This document shows, in pieces, positions 25,329-34,689 of a stretch of 64,000 bases of DNA. The notes under the pieces are model-generated. The model did not search any database. It was not told the DNA's origin and was given only the letters and a program-made list of their open reading frames with translations. Made by a program: the position numbers and the translations under genes. The stretch's first letter is position 1. Each line of letters begins with the position of its first letter. The stretch is from Acidobacteriota bacterium (GTDB lineage: Bacteria; Acidobacteriota; Terriglobia; Terriglobales; SCQP01): the NCBI GenBank assembly GCA_021818955.1, contig JAKASR010000011.1, forward strand, positions 35,768-99,767, written 5' to 3'.

Positions 25329-26642
25329 ATGCGATCCGCCCTGGCGTGCATTCCGAAACGAGTGGTGTTGCTGCTGTGCTCTGAAGCCGTGCTGGTGATC
25401 AGCGCCTTGATGCTGGGGGTGATCGCGCATTGGGGCGGATTGGGTGGATGGATGCTGTCGCATCAGGAAGATGGCCCCCGCATTGCGGTCGTGGGGGGCG
25501 TCTGCATGCTCTGCATGTATTACTACGATCTTTACGATTCCTCGATGCTGATCAATTTGCGGCTGGCGCTGGCGCGCCTGCTGCAGGTGCTGGGCACGGC
25601 GGCGCTGATTCTGGCGGCGCTCTACTCGATGTTTCCCGGTCTGACGCTGGGCCGCAACATTATCCTGATCGGACTGGCGCTGGCGGGAGTGCTGGTGGCC
25701 GGCTGGCGGCAGTTATTTTTCCGGCTCAACCGGGTGCACTGGCTGAATGAACCGGTGCTGATTGTGGGCGAGGGCGTGCTGGCGGCGAAACTGGCGGAGG
25801 AATTTTTCTCCCGGCCGGAATTGGGCGTGCGCCTGGCCGGCATGGCCAGCGAGTCTGCGGACCTCGCCCAGGGTGCCGGGCGCGTCCAGGCGCGACGCGC
25901 CATTGTGGTCTTGCCGCGGCCCTGGCCGGAGTGGGTGCGGGGGTTGGGCGAGCGCGGCCTGCAACTGCAGGATGGCGCGGCGGTGTATGAACGCATTACG
26001 GGCCAGGTAGCGCTGGAAGCGGACGCGGCTCCGATGATTCCTCCCAGCGCCCGCATGACCCTGCGCCGCAAGCGGCTGTTTTCCCTGGCCGTCGCTGTTC
26101 CCGGCCTGTTGCTGGCCTGGCCGTTGATGCTTCTGATTTCGCTGGCGATTCGTTTGGATTCTCCTGGCCCCGCCCTGTTTCGCCAGCGCCGCATCGGCTG
26201 GCAAGGACGGCCGTTTACCCTCTTCAAATTTCGCTCCATGTACGTCAATGCCGATGCCGGCGGCGCGGCGCGCCCGGCGGGTTTTCGCGACGCGCGCTGC
26301 ACGCGCGTGGGCCGCTGGCTGCGGCGCGCGCGCCTGGACGAGCTGCCGCAGTTGTGGAATATCCTGCGCGGCGACATGAGCCTGGTGGGCCCGCGACCGT
26401 TTGTTCCCGAGCAGGAAGCGGAATGCGTCCGCGCCATCCCCGGCTACGAGTTGCGCTGGCAGGTGCCGCCGGGCGCCACCGGTTGGGCGCAGGTCCACCA
26501 CGGCTATTGCGCCACCCTGGAAGACAATCGGGAAAAGCTGGCCTATGACCTGTTCTACGTAAAGCACCTGTCGGTGGCGCTCGACCTGGTGATCCTGTTC
26601 CAGACGGTGAAGATTCTGCTGCTTGGAAGAGGTGGGCGATGA
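25329..26642 (+). CDS. Polyprenyl-phosphate sugar-1-phosphate transferase (priming enzyme)
   Basis: About 437 residues. Four to five N-terminal transmembrane helices (about 10-130) precede a nucleotide-binding-like region (PVLIVGEGVLAAKLAEE). One further helix (about 255-280) leads into the catalytic bacterial sugar transferase domain: FKFRSMYVNAD, RRARLDELPQLWNIL, GDMSLVGPRPFVPEQ, PGATGWAQV. The enzyme moves a sugar-1-phosphate from an NDP-sugar to undecaprenyl phosphate at the inner membrane and so starts the EPS repeat unit. The ATG at 25329 is chosen because an earlier TTG at 25272 would precede the predicted transcription start. The end overlaps the next gene by 4 nt. Confidence 0.93.
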   Translation: MRSALACIPKRVVLLLCSEAVLVISALMLGVIAHWGGLGGWMLSHQEDGPRIAVVGGVCMLCMYYYDLYDSSMLINLRLALARLLQVLGTAALILAALYSMFPGLTLGRNIILIGLALAGVLVAGWRQLFFRLNRVHWLNEPVLIVGEGVLAAKLAEEFFSRPELGVRLAGMASESADLAQGAGRVQARRAIVVLPRPWPEWVRGLGERGLQLQDGAAVYERITGQVALEADAAPMIPPSARMTLRRKRLFSLAVAVPGLLLAWPLMLLISLAIRLDSPGPALFRQRRIGWQGRPFTLFKFRSMYVNADAGGAARPAGFRDARCTRVGRWLRRARLDELPQLWNILRGDMSLVGPRPFVPEQEAECVRAIPGYELRWQVPPGATGWAQVHHGYCATLEDNREKLAYDLFYVKHLSVALDLVILFQTVKILLLGRGGR

Positions 26643-27820
26643 GCGCAGTCTGGCGCACGGCGGCGATGCTGGCCTTTTGGAGTTCACTGGCCGCCCTGTT
26701 CTACACCTATCTCCTCTACCCGCTGCTGCTGTCGCTGGGCTATACCGCGGCCGAATTGCGCGCCGCCTGGCGCCGCATGATGCGCGATCCTCTGGGCCCG
26801 CATCCCGCGCCTCCCCGGAATGAGTTGGCGTTGAGCGTAGTGGTGGCGGCGCACAATGAAATTGACAGACTGCCGGACCTGGTGCAATCCCTGCGGGATT
26901 GCGATTATCCGGAAGGCCAGGTGGAACTGATCGTCGTTTCCGATGGCTCCGACGACGGCACCGCGGCATGGCTTCAGGCCCGGCGCGAACCCTGGATCCG
27001 AAGCAAAGTCCTGCAACGGCAGCAAGGCAAAGCCAACGCGTTGAATCATGGCGTGGCCCTGGCGCGGCACGACCTGCTGGTCTTCACCGACGCCAGCACC
27101 CGGTTGCTGCCCCACAGCTTGAGCATGCTGGCGCGGCATTTTCAGAATCCCCGCGTGGGTGTGGTCTGCGGGCTGTTGCGGTTTGTTCACAATCGCCATT
27201 CGGAGGGAACCGAAGGCGTGTACTGGGGTTATGAATGCCTGTTGCGCCTGATGGAAGATCGCCTGGGCGCCACCTTGACCGCCAGCGGCGCGTTTTATGC
27301 CTTGCGCCGGCAATGCTACCCCGGGCTGAAGCCGACGACGCTGATTGAAGATTTCGTGGTCCCGATGTATGCGCGCCGTTGCGGCTATCAGGTGCGCTAC
27401 GATCCGGAAGCCGTGGCATTGGAATTTCCCGCCGCCACCATGAGTGGCGAATTCGCCCGCCGCGCCCGGTTGGCCATGGGCGGTATTCGCGCACTGCGCG
27501 ACTTGCTCGGCACTCCGCTCGATGGGGTCACGCGCTGGGCGTTGATCTCGCATAAGCTGATGCGCTGGCTGACGCCGTTTTTCCTGCTCGCCATGCTGCT
27601 CAGCTCGCTGGCGCTTTGGCGCCAGCCGTTCTTCCGTTGGCTGGCGCTGGGACAGCTTGGCGTTTATCTCTGGGCGGTAACCGGCGGCCGGAGCTGGTTG
27701 CCGGGAGCGCGCCTGGCGCGCGTTACTTATTATTTTCTCGCCATGAATCTGGCCCTGTTATGGGGCATGCTGCGCGCCATGCGCCGCCGGGAGGAAACCA
27801 CGTGGCAACGAGCGGCCTGA
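26639..27820 (+). CDS. Membrane-bound GT2 glycosyltransferase (second copy)
   Basis: 393 residues with the same plan as the gene at 23798: N-terminal helix, GT2 core (LSVVVAAHNEIDRL, VVSDGSDDGT, GKANALNHGV, VFTDAST), acceptor motif TTLIEDFVVPMYARR and three C-terminal helices. The DxD-like DGSDDGT is better preserved than in the first copy. GAGGTGGGCG stands before the ATG, which overlaps the stop of the priming transferase (ATGA). The two copies probably arose by duplication and add different sugars, or the same sugar in different linkages; neither can be read from sequence. Confidence 0.9.
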   Translation: MSAVWRTAAMLAFWSSLAALFYTYLLYPLLLSLGYTAAELRAAWRRMMRDPLGPHPAPPRNELALSVVVAAHNEIDRLPDLVQSLRDCDYPEGQVELIVVSDGSDDGTAAWLQARREPWIRSKVLQRQQGKANALNHGVALARHDLLVFTDASTRLLPHSLSMLARHFQNPRVGVVCGLLRFVHNRHSEGTEGVYWGYECLLRLMEDRLGATLTASGAFYALRRQCYPGLKPTTLIEDFVVPMYARRCGYQVRYDPEAVALEFPAATMSGEFARRARLAMGGIRALRDLLGTPLDGVTRWALISHKLMRWLTPFFLLAMLLSSLALWRQPFFRWLALGQLGVYLWAVTGGRSWLPGARLARVTYYFLAMNLALLWGMLRAMRRREETTWQRAA

Positions 27821-28566
27821 ATCCGGCTTGCATCCTGCTCTTTCACGGCCTGCTGGGCGAGGGCGAGCGTGGCGACCGGTATGCCTTGCCGGAGCGGCGC
27901 TTCGCCCGCTGGCTGCGCCAGTTCCGGGATGAGAACCGCGCCTGCGCTTCCCTGCCCCGCTGGTGGGCGGAGGAAACGCCCGCTGCGGGGCCGCAGCTCG
28001 TGCTCGCCTTCGACGACGGCGGCGAGAGCGATTTTCAAAGGGCCTTTCCGCGGCTGTTGGAAGCGGGGCAGCCAGCCGTGTTTTTCATCAATACCGCCCG
28101 CGTGGGCGCCCCAGGGTATCTGAGCTGGAACCAGATCCGCGAGATGCGTCGGGCGGGCATGTCGATTCAATCGCACGGGCATGATCATGTCGCTTTGACT
28201 CAACTGGAAACTTCCGAGCTGGATGCGCAACTCCAGCACTCGCGGCGCTGCCTGGAAGATCGTTTGGGCGATGTGGTGGAATTTCTTTCTGTGCCGTACG
28301 GTTTCTGGAATCGCCGGGTCCACATATCGGCGCTGCGGGCGGGCTATCGCGCGCTGTGCACCTCGCAAACCGGGCTGGCGCAGCCCGGCCATACGCTGCT
28401 GCCGCGCAACGCGGTCCGGCGCGGCACTTCGGATTTAGGCCTGCAAGCGCTCTTGCGCGGTTCGCGCGGATATTTTGCCTGGCGCCGGCTGCGCGCCGGC
28501 GCGCTGGCCGCGCCCAAACAATTGCTGCTGCGCTGCGCGCCGCGCGCCTCACAGGTGACGGGATGA
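27802..28566 (+). CDS. Polysaccharide deacetylase (NodB-type)
   Basis: About 254 residues. The metal and catalytic Asp pair is in VLAFDDGGESDF and the metal histidines are in SHGHDH; LSVPYGFWN provides the active-site tyrosine region. Family members remove N- or O-acetyl groups from EPS or its precursors. No signal peptide is seen, so it may work on the cytoplasmic side or on lipid-linked units. The GTG at 27802 is preferred because GGGAGGA lies just before it and the fold starts there. It overlaps the GT2 gene by 19 nt and the phosphodiesterase gene by 4 nt. Confidence 0.88.
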   Translation: MATSGLNPACILLFHGLLGEGERGDRYALPERRFARWLRQFRDENRACASLPRWWAEETPAAGPQLVLAFDDGGESDFQRAFPRLLEAGQPAVFFINTARVGAPGYLSWNQIREMRRAGMSIQSHGHDHVALTQLETSELDAQLQHSRRCLEDRLGDVVEFLSVPYGFWNRRVHISALRAGYRALCTSQTGLAQPGHTLLPRNAVRRGTSDLGLQALLRGSRGYFAWRRLRAGALAAPKQLLLRCAPRASQVTG

Positions 28567-29735
28567 ATTCAGACGCTCACGTTTTCGTGCTCATGGACGC
28601 GCTCGGCTGGCCGGTGGCCGAAACGCACGCCTTTCTCTCCGACCTGCTGCCCTATCGCCGCCCGCTGCGCACCATTCTCGGGTTCAGCTCGGGCGCGATT
28701 CCCAGCATCCTCACCGGGCTGGCGCCCGATCGCCATGGACGCTGGACCCTGCTCTATTTCGATCCCGCGCGCTCGCGCTTTCGCTGGCTGCGCCCGGCGC
28801 GCTGGCTGCCGGAGCGCAGCCTTAATAACCGCCTCACGCGCCACGGCTTAAAGTGGCTGGGACGCCGGGTGTTGGGCTGCGGTCCCGGCTTTGAATGCTG
28901 CGTGCGGCCTCAGCTGTTGCCCTGGTTCGCTTGGGCGGAAAGCCGTGATCTCTACCAGCCCGGCAGCCTGGAATCCACCCCCAACGTCTTCGATGAGTGG
29001 AAGGAAGCGGGCTTGCAATTTCGCATCTACAGCTATCGCCAGGGCGGCGATCTGGACCTGTTGCGACGTGCCGCAGACGACCTGGAAGCCGGCCGCGCCC
29101 ATGTGTTCTTTATCTATCTTTGCGAGCTGGATAATTTCCTTCACCGCCGGCGCGGGGACTCCCCGGCGGAACGCGCCTTCCTCGGCCGCTATGACGCTCC
29201 GCTGCGCCGTCTCTATCGCGCCCAGGAGCGATTGAACCGCGTAGTCAATTTTCATGTCTTTTCCGATCACGGCATGACCCCGGTAACCCGCCGCGAAGAC
29301 CTGGCTGGCGCTTTGGCCGGGCTGGAATGGCGCATGCCGCAACATTATCTCGCGGTGTTGGATTCGACCCTGGCGCGCTTCTGGTTTTTTCACCCCGAAG
29401 CCGAAACCGCTATCCGCGGCTGGTGCGAGCGGCAGGGCTGTGGCCGCATTTTGAGCGCCACCGAATTGCGCCAGCACGGGCTTTGGTTCCCGGATGGCCG
29501 CTACGGGCAAATGATTTACCTGCTTCCGCCCGGCTGCATGTTCGCGCGCAGCGATTTTCATGGCGGCGGCTGGAACCCGATCGCCATGCATGGCTATCAC
29601 CCCGACGACGCCAATTCCGACGCGGTGTTGCTGTCGAGTCGTCCCCTGCCGCCGGAAATGAAGGATATCCGCGACCTTGCCGGCGTGCTGCGCGGTCCGC
29701 TGGCGGGCGCTTTGCATACGGCTGGAGCCGCCTGA
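28563..29735 (+). CDS. Alkaline-phosphatase-superfamily phosphodiesterase (type I PDE/NPP-like)
   Basis: About 390 residues. Metal-site and nucleophile blocks are visible: VFVLMDALGWP at the start, FSSGAIPSILTGLAPDRHG with the likely Ser/Thr nucleophile, FFIYLCELDNFLH, HVFSDHGMTPV and IAMHGYHPDDANSDAVLL. These match nucleotide-pyrophosphatase/phosphodiesterase-type proteins, which cleave or transfer phosphodiesters. In an EPS operon it might remove or transfer a phosphate substituent; this is inference. No signal peptide or membrane anchor is seen. The ATG overlaps the TGA of the deacetylase gene. Confidence 0.82.
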   Translation: MNSDAHVFVLMDALGWPVAETHAFLSDLLPYRRPLRTILGFSSGAIPSILTGLAPDRHGRWTLLYFDPARSRFRWLRPARWLPERSLNNRLTRHGLKWLGRRVLGCGPGFECCVRPQLLPWFAWAESRDLYQPGSLESTPNVFDEWKEAGLQFRIYSYRQGGDLDLLRRAADDLEAGRAHVFFIYLCELDNFLHRRRGDSPAERAFLGRYDAPLRRLYRAQERLNRVVNFHVFSDHGMTPVTRREDLAGALAGLEWRMPQHYLAVLDSTLARFWFFHPEAETAIRGWCERQGCGRILSATELRQHGLWFPDGRYGQMIYLLPPGCMFARSDFHGGGWNPIAMHGYHPDDANSDAVLLSSRPLPPEMKDIRDLAGVLRGPLAGALHTAGAA

Positions 29736-29745
29736 CAGGAACGCC

Positions 29746-30969
29746 ATGGCCGAATTTTCTCCTCTCCCGGTGCTGCACTACATCGGCTCATTGACTCGCG
29801 GTGGCGCGGAGGAACATCTCTTGACGCTGCTGCAGGGTATGGACCCGCGGCGCTTCGAACTGCACCTGGCCTGCGCGCCCGAACTGATGGCCCGGCTGGA
29901 AGCCGATCTGCCGCCCTCGGTTCGCCGCCTGCCGCTGCGGTTGCGGCCCGGCGACTGGCGCAGTGCCGCGGCATTCTGCCAGTACCTGCGCCGGCATCGG
30001 ATAGCGGTGGCGCACTCGCATCTGTTTTTTTCCAGCCGCCTGGCTTCGCCCCTGGCGCGCTGGTGCGGCGCGCGTACAGTGGAAACGCCGCATGTCCGCG
30101 AGTCCTGGCGCCGGGGCTGGAGAAGCTGGTATGCGCCCGACCGCTTGCTGGGCCGCGCGGTGGACGTCTATATCGCCGTCTCGCGCGCCAATGCCACTTA
30201 CTTGATCGAAGAAAAGCGCCTGCCGGCGCATAAAGTCCGTGTCGTACCTAACGGCATTGCGCTGCGCCGGTTCCTGAAGCTGCCCGATCGCGAACGCCTG
30301 CGCCGGGAGCATGGCTGGGACCCGCAAGCTTGCATCGTGCTGTCGGCGGCACGCCTGGAACCGCAAAAGGGCCATGCCGTGCTACTGGAAGCGCTGGCCC
30401 AAATCCGCGCCGTGTGCCCGCGCCTGCGCCTGGTGTGCGCCGGCGAAGGCAGTTGCCGGCCGGCCCTGGCCGGACTCACCGCCCGGTTAGGACTGGAAAA
30501 TCAGGTGCAATGGGTGGGGTACCAAAACCCCATCGAGCCCTGGCTGGCAATGGCGGATGTGTTCGTGTTGCCCTCCTTCTACGAGGGGCTTCCGCTCGCG
30601 GCCATGGAAGCCATGGCCGCCGGGTTGGCGGTGGTGGCCAGCGCGGTGGATGGCACGCGGGAATTGATCGAGTCGGGGCGCAACGGTTGGTTGCTTCCGC
30701 CCGGCAATGCCGGGGAGTTTGCCCAAGCGCTGCAAAGCCTGTACCGCGACGCGGAGCTGCGGCGCCGGCTCGGACGCGAGGCCCGCGCCTGGGCCTTCCT
30801 AAACTGTGGCGCTGATCGGCAGTTGCGCGCCACCGGGCGGATTTATTTGCAGCTGTCGCGGAACGGTCGCCCGGAGGCAACGTCCGCCGTCACCATGCCG
30901 GCGGAGCGGGAAACGGAATCCTGGGCGGCGCCCGCGACGGCATCGTCGCGCGCCCGGAGGTGGGCATGA
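29746..30969 (+). CDS. GT4-family glycosyltransferase
   Basis: About 407 residues. The N-terminal Rossmann fold begins VLHYIGSLTRGGAEEHLL, typical of GT4 acceptor-binding loops. The C-terminal half has VLSAARLEPQKGH, LVCAGEGSCRPAL, VQWVGYQN and the retaining-GT motif LPSFYEGLPLAAMEAMAAGL (E-x7-E). It retains anomeric configuration and uses an NDP-sugar; the sugar is not known. The last 35 residues are low complexity. The start at 29746 is preferred over 29677 because the fold begins there. Its stop overlaps the next start by 4 nt. Confidence 0.93.
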   Translation: MAEFSPLPVLHYIGSLTRGGAEEHLLTLLQGMDPRRFELHLACAPELMARLEADLPPSVRRLPLRLRPGDWRSAAAFCQYLRRHRIAVAHSHLFFSSRLASPLARWCGARTVETPHVRESWRRGWRSWYAPDRLLGRAVDVYIAVSRANATYLIEEKRLPAHKVRVVPNGIALRRFLKLPDRERLRREHGWDPQACIVLSAARLEPQKGHAVLLEALAQIRAVCPRLRLVCAGEGSCRPALAGLTARLGLENQVQWVGYQNPIEPWLAMADVFVLPSFYEGLPLAAMEAMAAGLAVVASAVDGTRELIESGRNGWLLPPGNAGEFAQALQSLYRDAELRRRLGREARAWAFLNCGADRQLRATGRIYLQLSRNGRPEATSAVTMPAERETESWAAPATASSRARRWA

Positions 30970-32174
30970 GTTTCAGCCTGCCGTCGCGCCTCGCCGGCAT
31001 CACCCATGCCTCCGACCTGCGCGCCGAGATTGAACACGCGGTGCTGGAAATTTTGGCGCAAGCCAAGATCCACCCGCCGGCGCTGGTGCTGACCGGCAGC
31101 CTGGCCCGCGATGAAGCCACCTTCCTCAGCCTGGGCCCGCGCTGGCGGCTGCTGGGCGACGCGGAATTTATGATGTTTTCCGCACGCCGCCGCGAGTTGC
31201 CTTCGCCGGAACGCCTGCGCGAGCTGGCCCGGCGCGTCACGGCCCGCCTGGCGGGGCGCGGCATGGATGCCAAGATCGAAATCTCGGCCGCCACCGTGCG
31301 CTATCTGAACCGCATGCCACCCTGCCAGTTTGGCTTTGAGTTGCGCCGCCACGGCCGCGTGCTGCTGGGTCAGCCCCGCCTGCTGCAGTGCATCCCCCGT
31401 TTTTCCAGGCGCCAGCTTCCCGCCGATGACGCGTATCGCCTGCTCTGCAATCGTCTGGTCGAGTTGCTCGCCTATCCCGGGCTGATCGCCGGCCAGCGCG
31501 CTGCGCATCCCCGCGCCGCTTATGCGCTGTTGAAATTGCAGCTCGACATGGCCACCTCCTATCTCATTTTTCTTGGAGAATATGCCTCGACTTACCAGCG
31601 CCGCGCCGAGCGCCTTTTGCATTTATCCACCTCGCCTGGGGTGGATGCGCCTTGGGATTTACGCGATTTCGCCCGCCGGGTCGAATCCGCTACCGTTTGG
31701 AAGCTGAGCCTGCATCATCTGGAACAGCCGGCAGGGCCGATGATTTCCGCCATGGAATTGATCGCCGCGGCGCATCGATTGTGGCGATGGGAAGCCTGCC
31801 GGCTCCTAGGTTCGTCCACCAGCGCTGGCGATGGCGACTTGCTGCGGGCGTGGGCGCGCCGCAACGCCGTTCCACGCGCCTGGCGCGGATGGCTCTGGGT
31901 CATGCGTTCGCATCGGCCTGTTCCCGCGCGCTGGCATTTGTGGCTGCGCTGGTTGCGGCTCAGCCATCTGGGCTCGCCGCGCGCATGTGTCTATGCGGCC
32001 GCCCTGCCCCTGTTGTTTTCGTCCGTTTCGTTGCCGCTCGATCAACTGGAGACTCTGGCGCGTTGGTTGCCCCAGCTTACCGATTTTCCCGGCGCCGCAG
32101 CACCGGCGCCCCATCGCTTGGCTAAGGAAGTGCTCTGGAATTACCACCGCTTTCTCGCGCCCACGCGGCATTGA
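30966..32174 (+). CDS. Nucleotidyltransferase-fold protein of unknown role in EPS operon
   Basis: About 402 residues. Near the start LVLTGSLARDEATF is followed about 25 residues later by LLGDAEFMMF. That is the GS-x-R-x-E and D-x-E pattern of the polymerase-beta nucleotidyltransferase fold. A third acidic residue may be in GMDAKIEIS. The remaining 280 residues are mostly helical, Arg/Leu/Trp-rich and not recognised. Its place between two GT4 genes, with a 4-nt overlap upstream, ties it to EPS synthesis. It could add a nucleotide or phosphosugar substituent, or make an unusual activated donor. I cannot decide between these. Confidence 0.6.
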   Translation: MSFSLPSRLAGITHASDLRAEIEHAVLEILAQAKIHPPALVLTGSLARDEATFLSLGPRWRLLGDAEFMMFSARRRELPSPERLRELARRVTARLAGRGMDAKIEISAATVRYLNRMPPCQFGFELRRHGRVLLGQPRLLQCIPRFSRRQLPADDAYRLLCNRLVELLAYPGLIAGQRAAHPRAAYALLKLQLDMATSYLIFLGEYASTYQRRAERLLHLSTSPGVDAPWDLRDFARRVESATVWKLSLHHLEQPAGPMISAMELIAAAHRLWRWEACRLLGSSTSAGDGDLLRAWARRNAVPRAWRGWLWVMRSHRPVPARWHLWLRWLRLSHLGSPRACVYAAALPLLFSSVSLPLDQLETLARWLPQLTDFPGAAAPAPHRLAKEVLWNYHRFLAPTRH

Positions 32175-32188
32175 GGCTTGGTTTTTAT

Positions 32189-33430
32189 ATGCAACTGCTC
32201 TATCTCGTCCAGGAACCGCCGCTGCCGGCCAACTCCGGTTTGCGCCAGCGCACCTGGATGCTGCTGCAATGCCTGCATCAGCTCGGCCACCGGGTAACCT
32301 TGGTGTCACTGGCTCCGACCGATGCCGCCAGCCGCCGGCAACTCGCAAACTTTTGTGAATGGATCGAACCGCCGCTGCCGTCGCGCCCGCATTCCGCCAC
32401 CTGGCCGCGCCTGTTTTCCTTCGCCACCCCGTGGCCGGCCTCCGTCTGCCGGTTTCGTTTTCGCCATATCCGGCGCTTGCTGCAGTCGCTTCTGCAAACC
32501 AGGCATTTCGATGCTCTGATAGCCGACACCATCTTTGCTGCCGCCAATCTTCCCCGTTCCCGTCAGCCGGTGATGATCAATCATCACAATGTCGAATACC
32601 GCATTCCGGCCCGCTATGCGGCGTGCGAGCCACGATTATGGCGCCGCGCCTATGCGCAATTGGAAACCGTCAAACTGCGCCGCTGGGAAAGGCTTCTGCT
32701 GCGTCAGGCCCGGTTGCACCTGGCCTGTTCCGAAATCGATGCCGTCGAGTTGACGCGCCTGGGCGGGGCGGATTGCCGCCTGTTCGTCGTTCCCAATGCG
32801 GTGGACGCCGAGTATTGGCTGCCGGCGAACGGCCGGCCGGATCCGAACTGCGTTGCTTTCTCTGGCACACTCGATTGGCACCCCAATCGCGACGCGCTGC
32901 ATTTTTTTATTTCCCGGATCCTGCCCGTGCTGCGGCGCCTGGTGCCGCGGGTGAAATTCCTGGCCATCGGCCAGCCGCCGCCGCGCGAGTTCCTGCGCCG
33001 CTTCGCTCATCTTCCCGAAGTGGAGTTCAGCGGCAGCGTGCCCGACGTGCGCCCTTGGCTGGCTCGAGCCGCGGTTTTTGCCGCTCCGCTGCGCATGGGT
33101 AGCGGCACGCGATTGAAACTGGTGCAGGCTGCCTGCCTGGCCATGCCCATTGTCTCGACCCGGCTGGGCGCCGAAGGGCTGGAGTTTGAAGCGCAAAAAG
33201 AAATCTTGTTGGCGGATTCCGCCGAGGATTTCGCCCGCGCGCTGGCGCAACTGATGACCGATGCCGAACTTCGCCAGCGGCTTGGCGCCGCCGCCCGGCG
33301 CAAAGCCTTGGCGCTCTACAGCCTCCCGGTTTGCCGCCATGCCCTCGCTCATGCGCTGCAACCCCTGGAGTTGCCTCCGCCGGCCGCCGCCTCTTGCGCT
33401 TCCGGCGAATTTTTGAAGGTGCGGGCATGA
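32189..33430 (+). CDS. GT4-family glycosyltransferase (PEP-CTERM/EPS-associated type)
   Basis: About 413 residues. It begins QLLYLVQEPPLPANSGLRQR, which is like the EPS glycosyltransferases linked to PEP-CTERM systems. Later blocks are NHHNVEYRI, FVVPNAVDAEYW, VAFSGTLDWHPN, VEFSGSVPDVRPWL and APLRMGSGTRLKLVQAACLAMPIVST is the donor-binding region, given here only in outline. A TTG at 32171 would overlap the previous stop; the ATG at 32189 is taken. The stop overlaps the ligase-like gene by 4 nt. Confidence 0.88.
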   Translation: MQLLYLVQEPPLPANSGLRQRTWMLLQCLHQLGHRVTLVSLAPTDAASRRQLANFCEWIEPPLPSRPHSATWPRLFSFATPWPASVCRFRFRHIRRLLQSLLQTRHFDALIADTIFAAANLPRSRQPVMINHHNVEYRIPARYAACEPRLWRRAYAQLETVKLRRWERLLLRQARLHLACSEIDAVELTRLGGADCRLFVVPNAVDAEYWLPANGRPDPNCVAFSGTLDWHPNRDALHFFISRILPVLRRLVPRVKFLAIGQPPPREFLRRFAHLPEVEFSGSVPDVRPWLARAAVFAAPLRMGSGTRLKLVQAACLAMPIVSTRLGAEGLEFEAQKEILLADSAEDFARALAQLMTDAELRQRLGAAARRKALALYSLPVCRHALAHALQPLELPPPAAASCASGEFLKVRA

Positions 33431-34680
33431 TTCTGTTTTATCTGTTGATTTCCGCCATGCCGCTGGTCCGGCATCCGCTCTGGGAAAAATTCGTTAGTGA
33501 CTTCACCGTGATCAAGTATCTCGGCTCAGGCTGCCTGCTCTATGCCCTGGTGCACGGCCTGGTGGCGCGCGAGCGGATTCCCCTGGGCGAGAGCCCGCAG
33601 GTGCGTTGGACGGCCTTGTTGGTGGGCTGGGCGGTGATCTCCTTCGTGACGCAAGGCCCGCCGCTGGGCTGGCAGCTCAGCCCGCTGATGAGCTATTTCT
33701 CATTTTTTTTGCTGATTTTCATCACCATGAAAATCGTGGATACGCCTAAGCGTCTGTTTTATGTGCTTTGGGCCTTTATCGCTTCGCTCGCGCTAGCTTC
33801 GTTGTACGTAATTCGCGAATGGCAGAAATACCACGCGGTGTATGCCAATTTTCGCCCGGGCTGGGTCACCGGAGATCCCAATTACTATACCGCCTCGGTG
33901 CTGCTGGGCATTCCGCTGGCGCTGGTGCTCTCGCGCGAGCTCGAATCCCGCTTGCAACGCACGGCGCTGTTGGGCGCCACCTTCATCGTGCTGGCCGGCA
34001 TGGCATTGGCCGCGTCCCGCGGCGGCTTGCTGGGATTGATCGCCGGCATTGCTTTTCTCGCCCGCCGCCGCCGCCGCCTCTTCCGTTGGGCCCTGATCGG
34101 CGGAATACTGCTGGCTCCCGCGATGTTCTGGCGCACTTCGCCCTTAGAGCGCCTGCTCCATCCCACCGCTTCGGATCAGAAAGCCGCGAATAGCCGCCTG
34201 AAACTTTGGCAGGCCGGCTTGCAAATGGTTCGCGATCATCCTTTGGCCGGCATTGGGCTGGGCAATTTCAAATTCAAGGTGCAGAAATACGCCGCTCATA
34301 ACGCGAACCTGGACCACATCGCGCACAATGCCTACCTTGAGATCGCCGCCGAAATGGGCTTGCCGGCGCTGCTGCTCTATTTATTAATCCTGTTTTCAGC
34401 CTGGCGCGACTTGGACCGCGCGGCGCGGCTGGAGAACTTGCCCGACTGGATGAAAACCTCCGCCGAGGGTTTGCAAGCCGGCCTGCTCAGCTTCTGCGTC
34501 GCCCAGGTTTTTCTCTCCGCGCAATACACCAAAATGCTCTGGCTGGTCATCGCCCTGAGCGCCTGCATGCCCACGCTGTGCCGCATTGCCTTGGCCGAAT
34601 CGGCGGAGCCGGAACAGCCCGCGCCCGCTCTGCGGCCCGCGGCGCCGGAGTTGGAAGCGGCCTTCATCCGTGCTGAGTAG
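33427..34680 (+). CDS. O-antigen ligase/polymerase-type membrane protein (Wzy/WaaL)
   Basis: About 417 residues with about ten hydrophobic helices. The Wzy_C signature is visible as a long loop with KLWQAGLQMVRDHPLAGIGLG followed by HIAHNAYLEIAAEMGL. These match the O-antigen ligase domain (DHPLxGxGxGNF, HNxxL). It is the most likely polymerase of the EPS repeat units at the periplasmic face. In exosortase-linked EPS loci such a protein is regularly present. Start overlaps the GT4 stop by 4 nt. The C-terminal 30 residues are Pro/Ala/Glu-rich and cytoplasmic or periplasmic. Confidence 0.9.
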   Translation: MILFYLLISAMPLVRHPLWEKFVSDFTVIKYLGSGCLLYALVHGLVARERIPLGESPQVRWTALLVGWAVISFVTQGPPLGWQLSPLMSYFSFFLLIFITMKIVDTPKRLFYVLWAFIASLALASLYVIREWQKYHAVYANFRPGWVTGDPNYYTASVLLGIPLALVLSRELESRLQRTALLGATFIVLAGMALAASRGGLLGLIAGIAFLARRRRRLFRWALIGGILLAPAMFWRTSPLERLLHPTASDQKAANSRLKLWQAGLQMVRDHPLAGIGLGNFKFKVQKYAAHNANLDHIAHNAYLEIAAEMGLPALLLYLLILFSAWRDLDRAARLENLPDWMKTSAEGLQAGLLSFCVAQVFLSAQYTKMLWLVIALSACMPTLCRIALAESAEPEQPAPALRPAAPELEAAFIRAE

Positions 34681-34689
34681 GAGCCCTCG

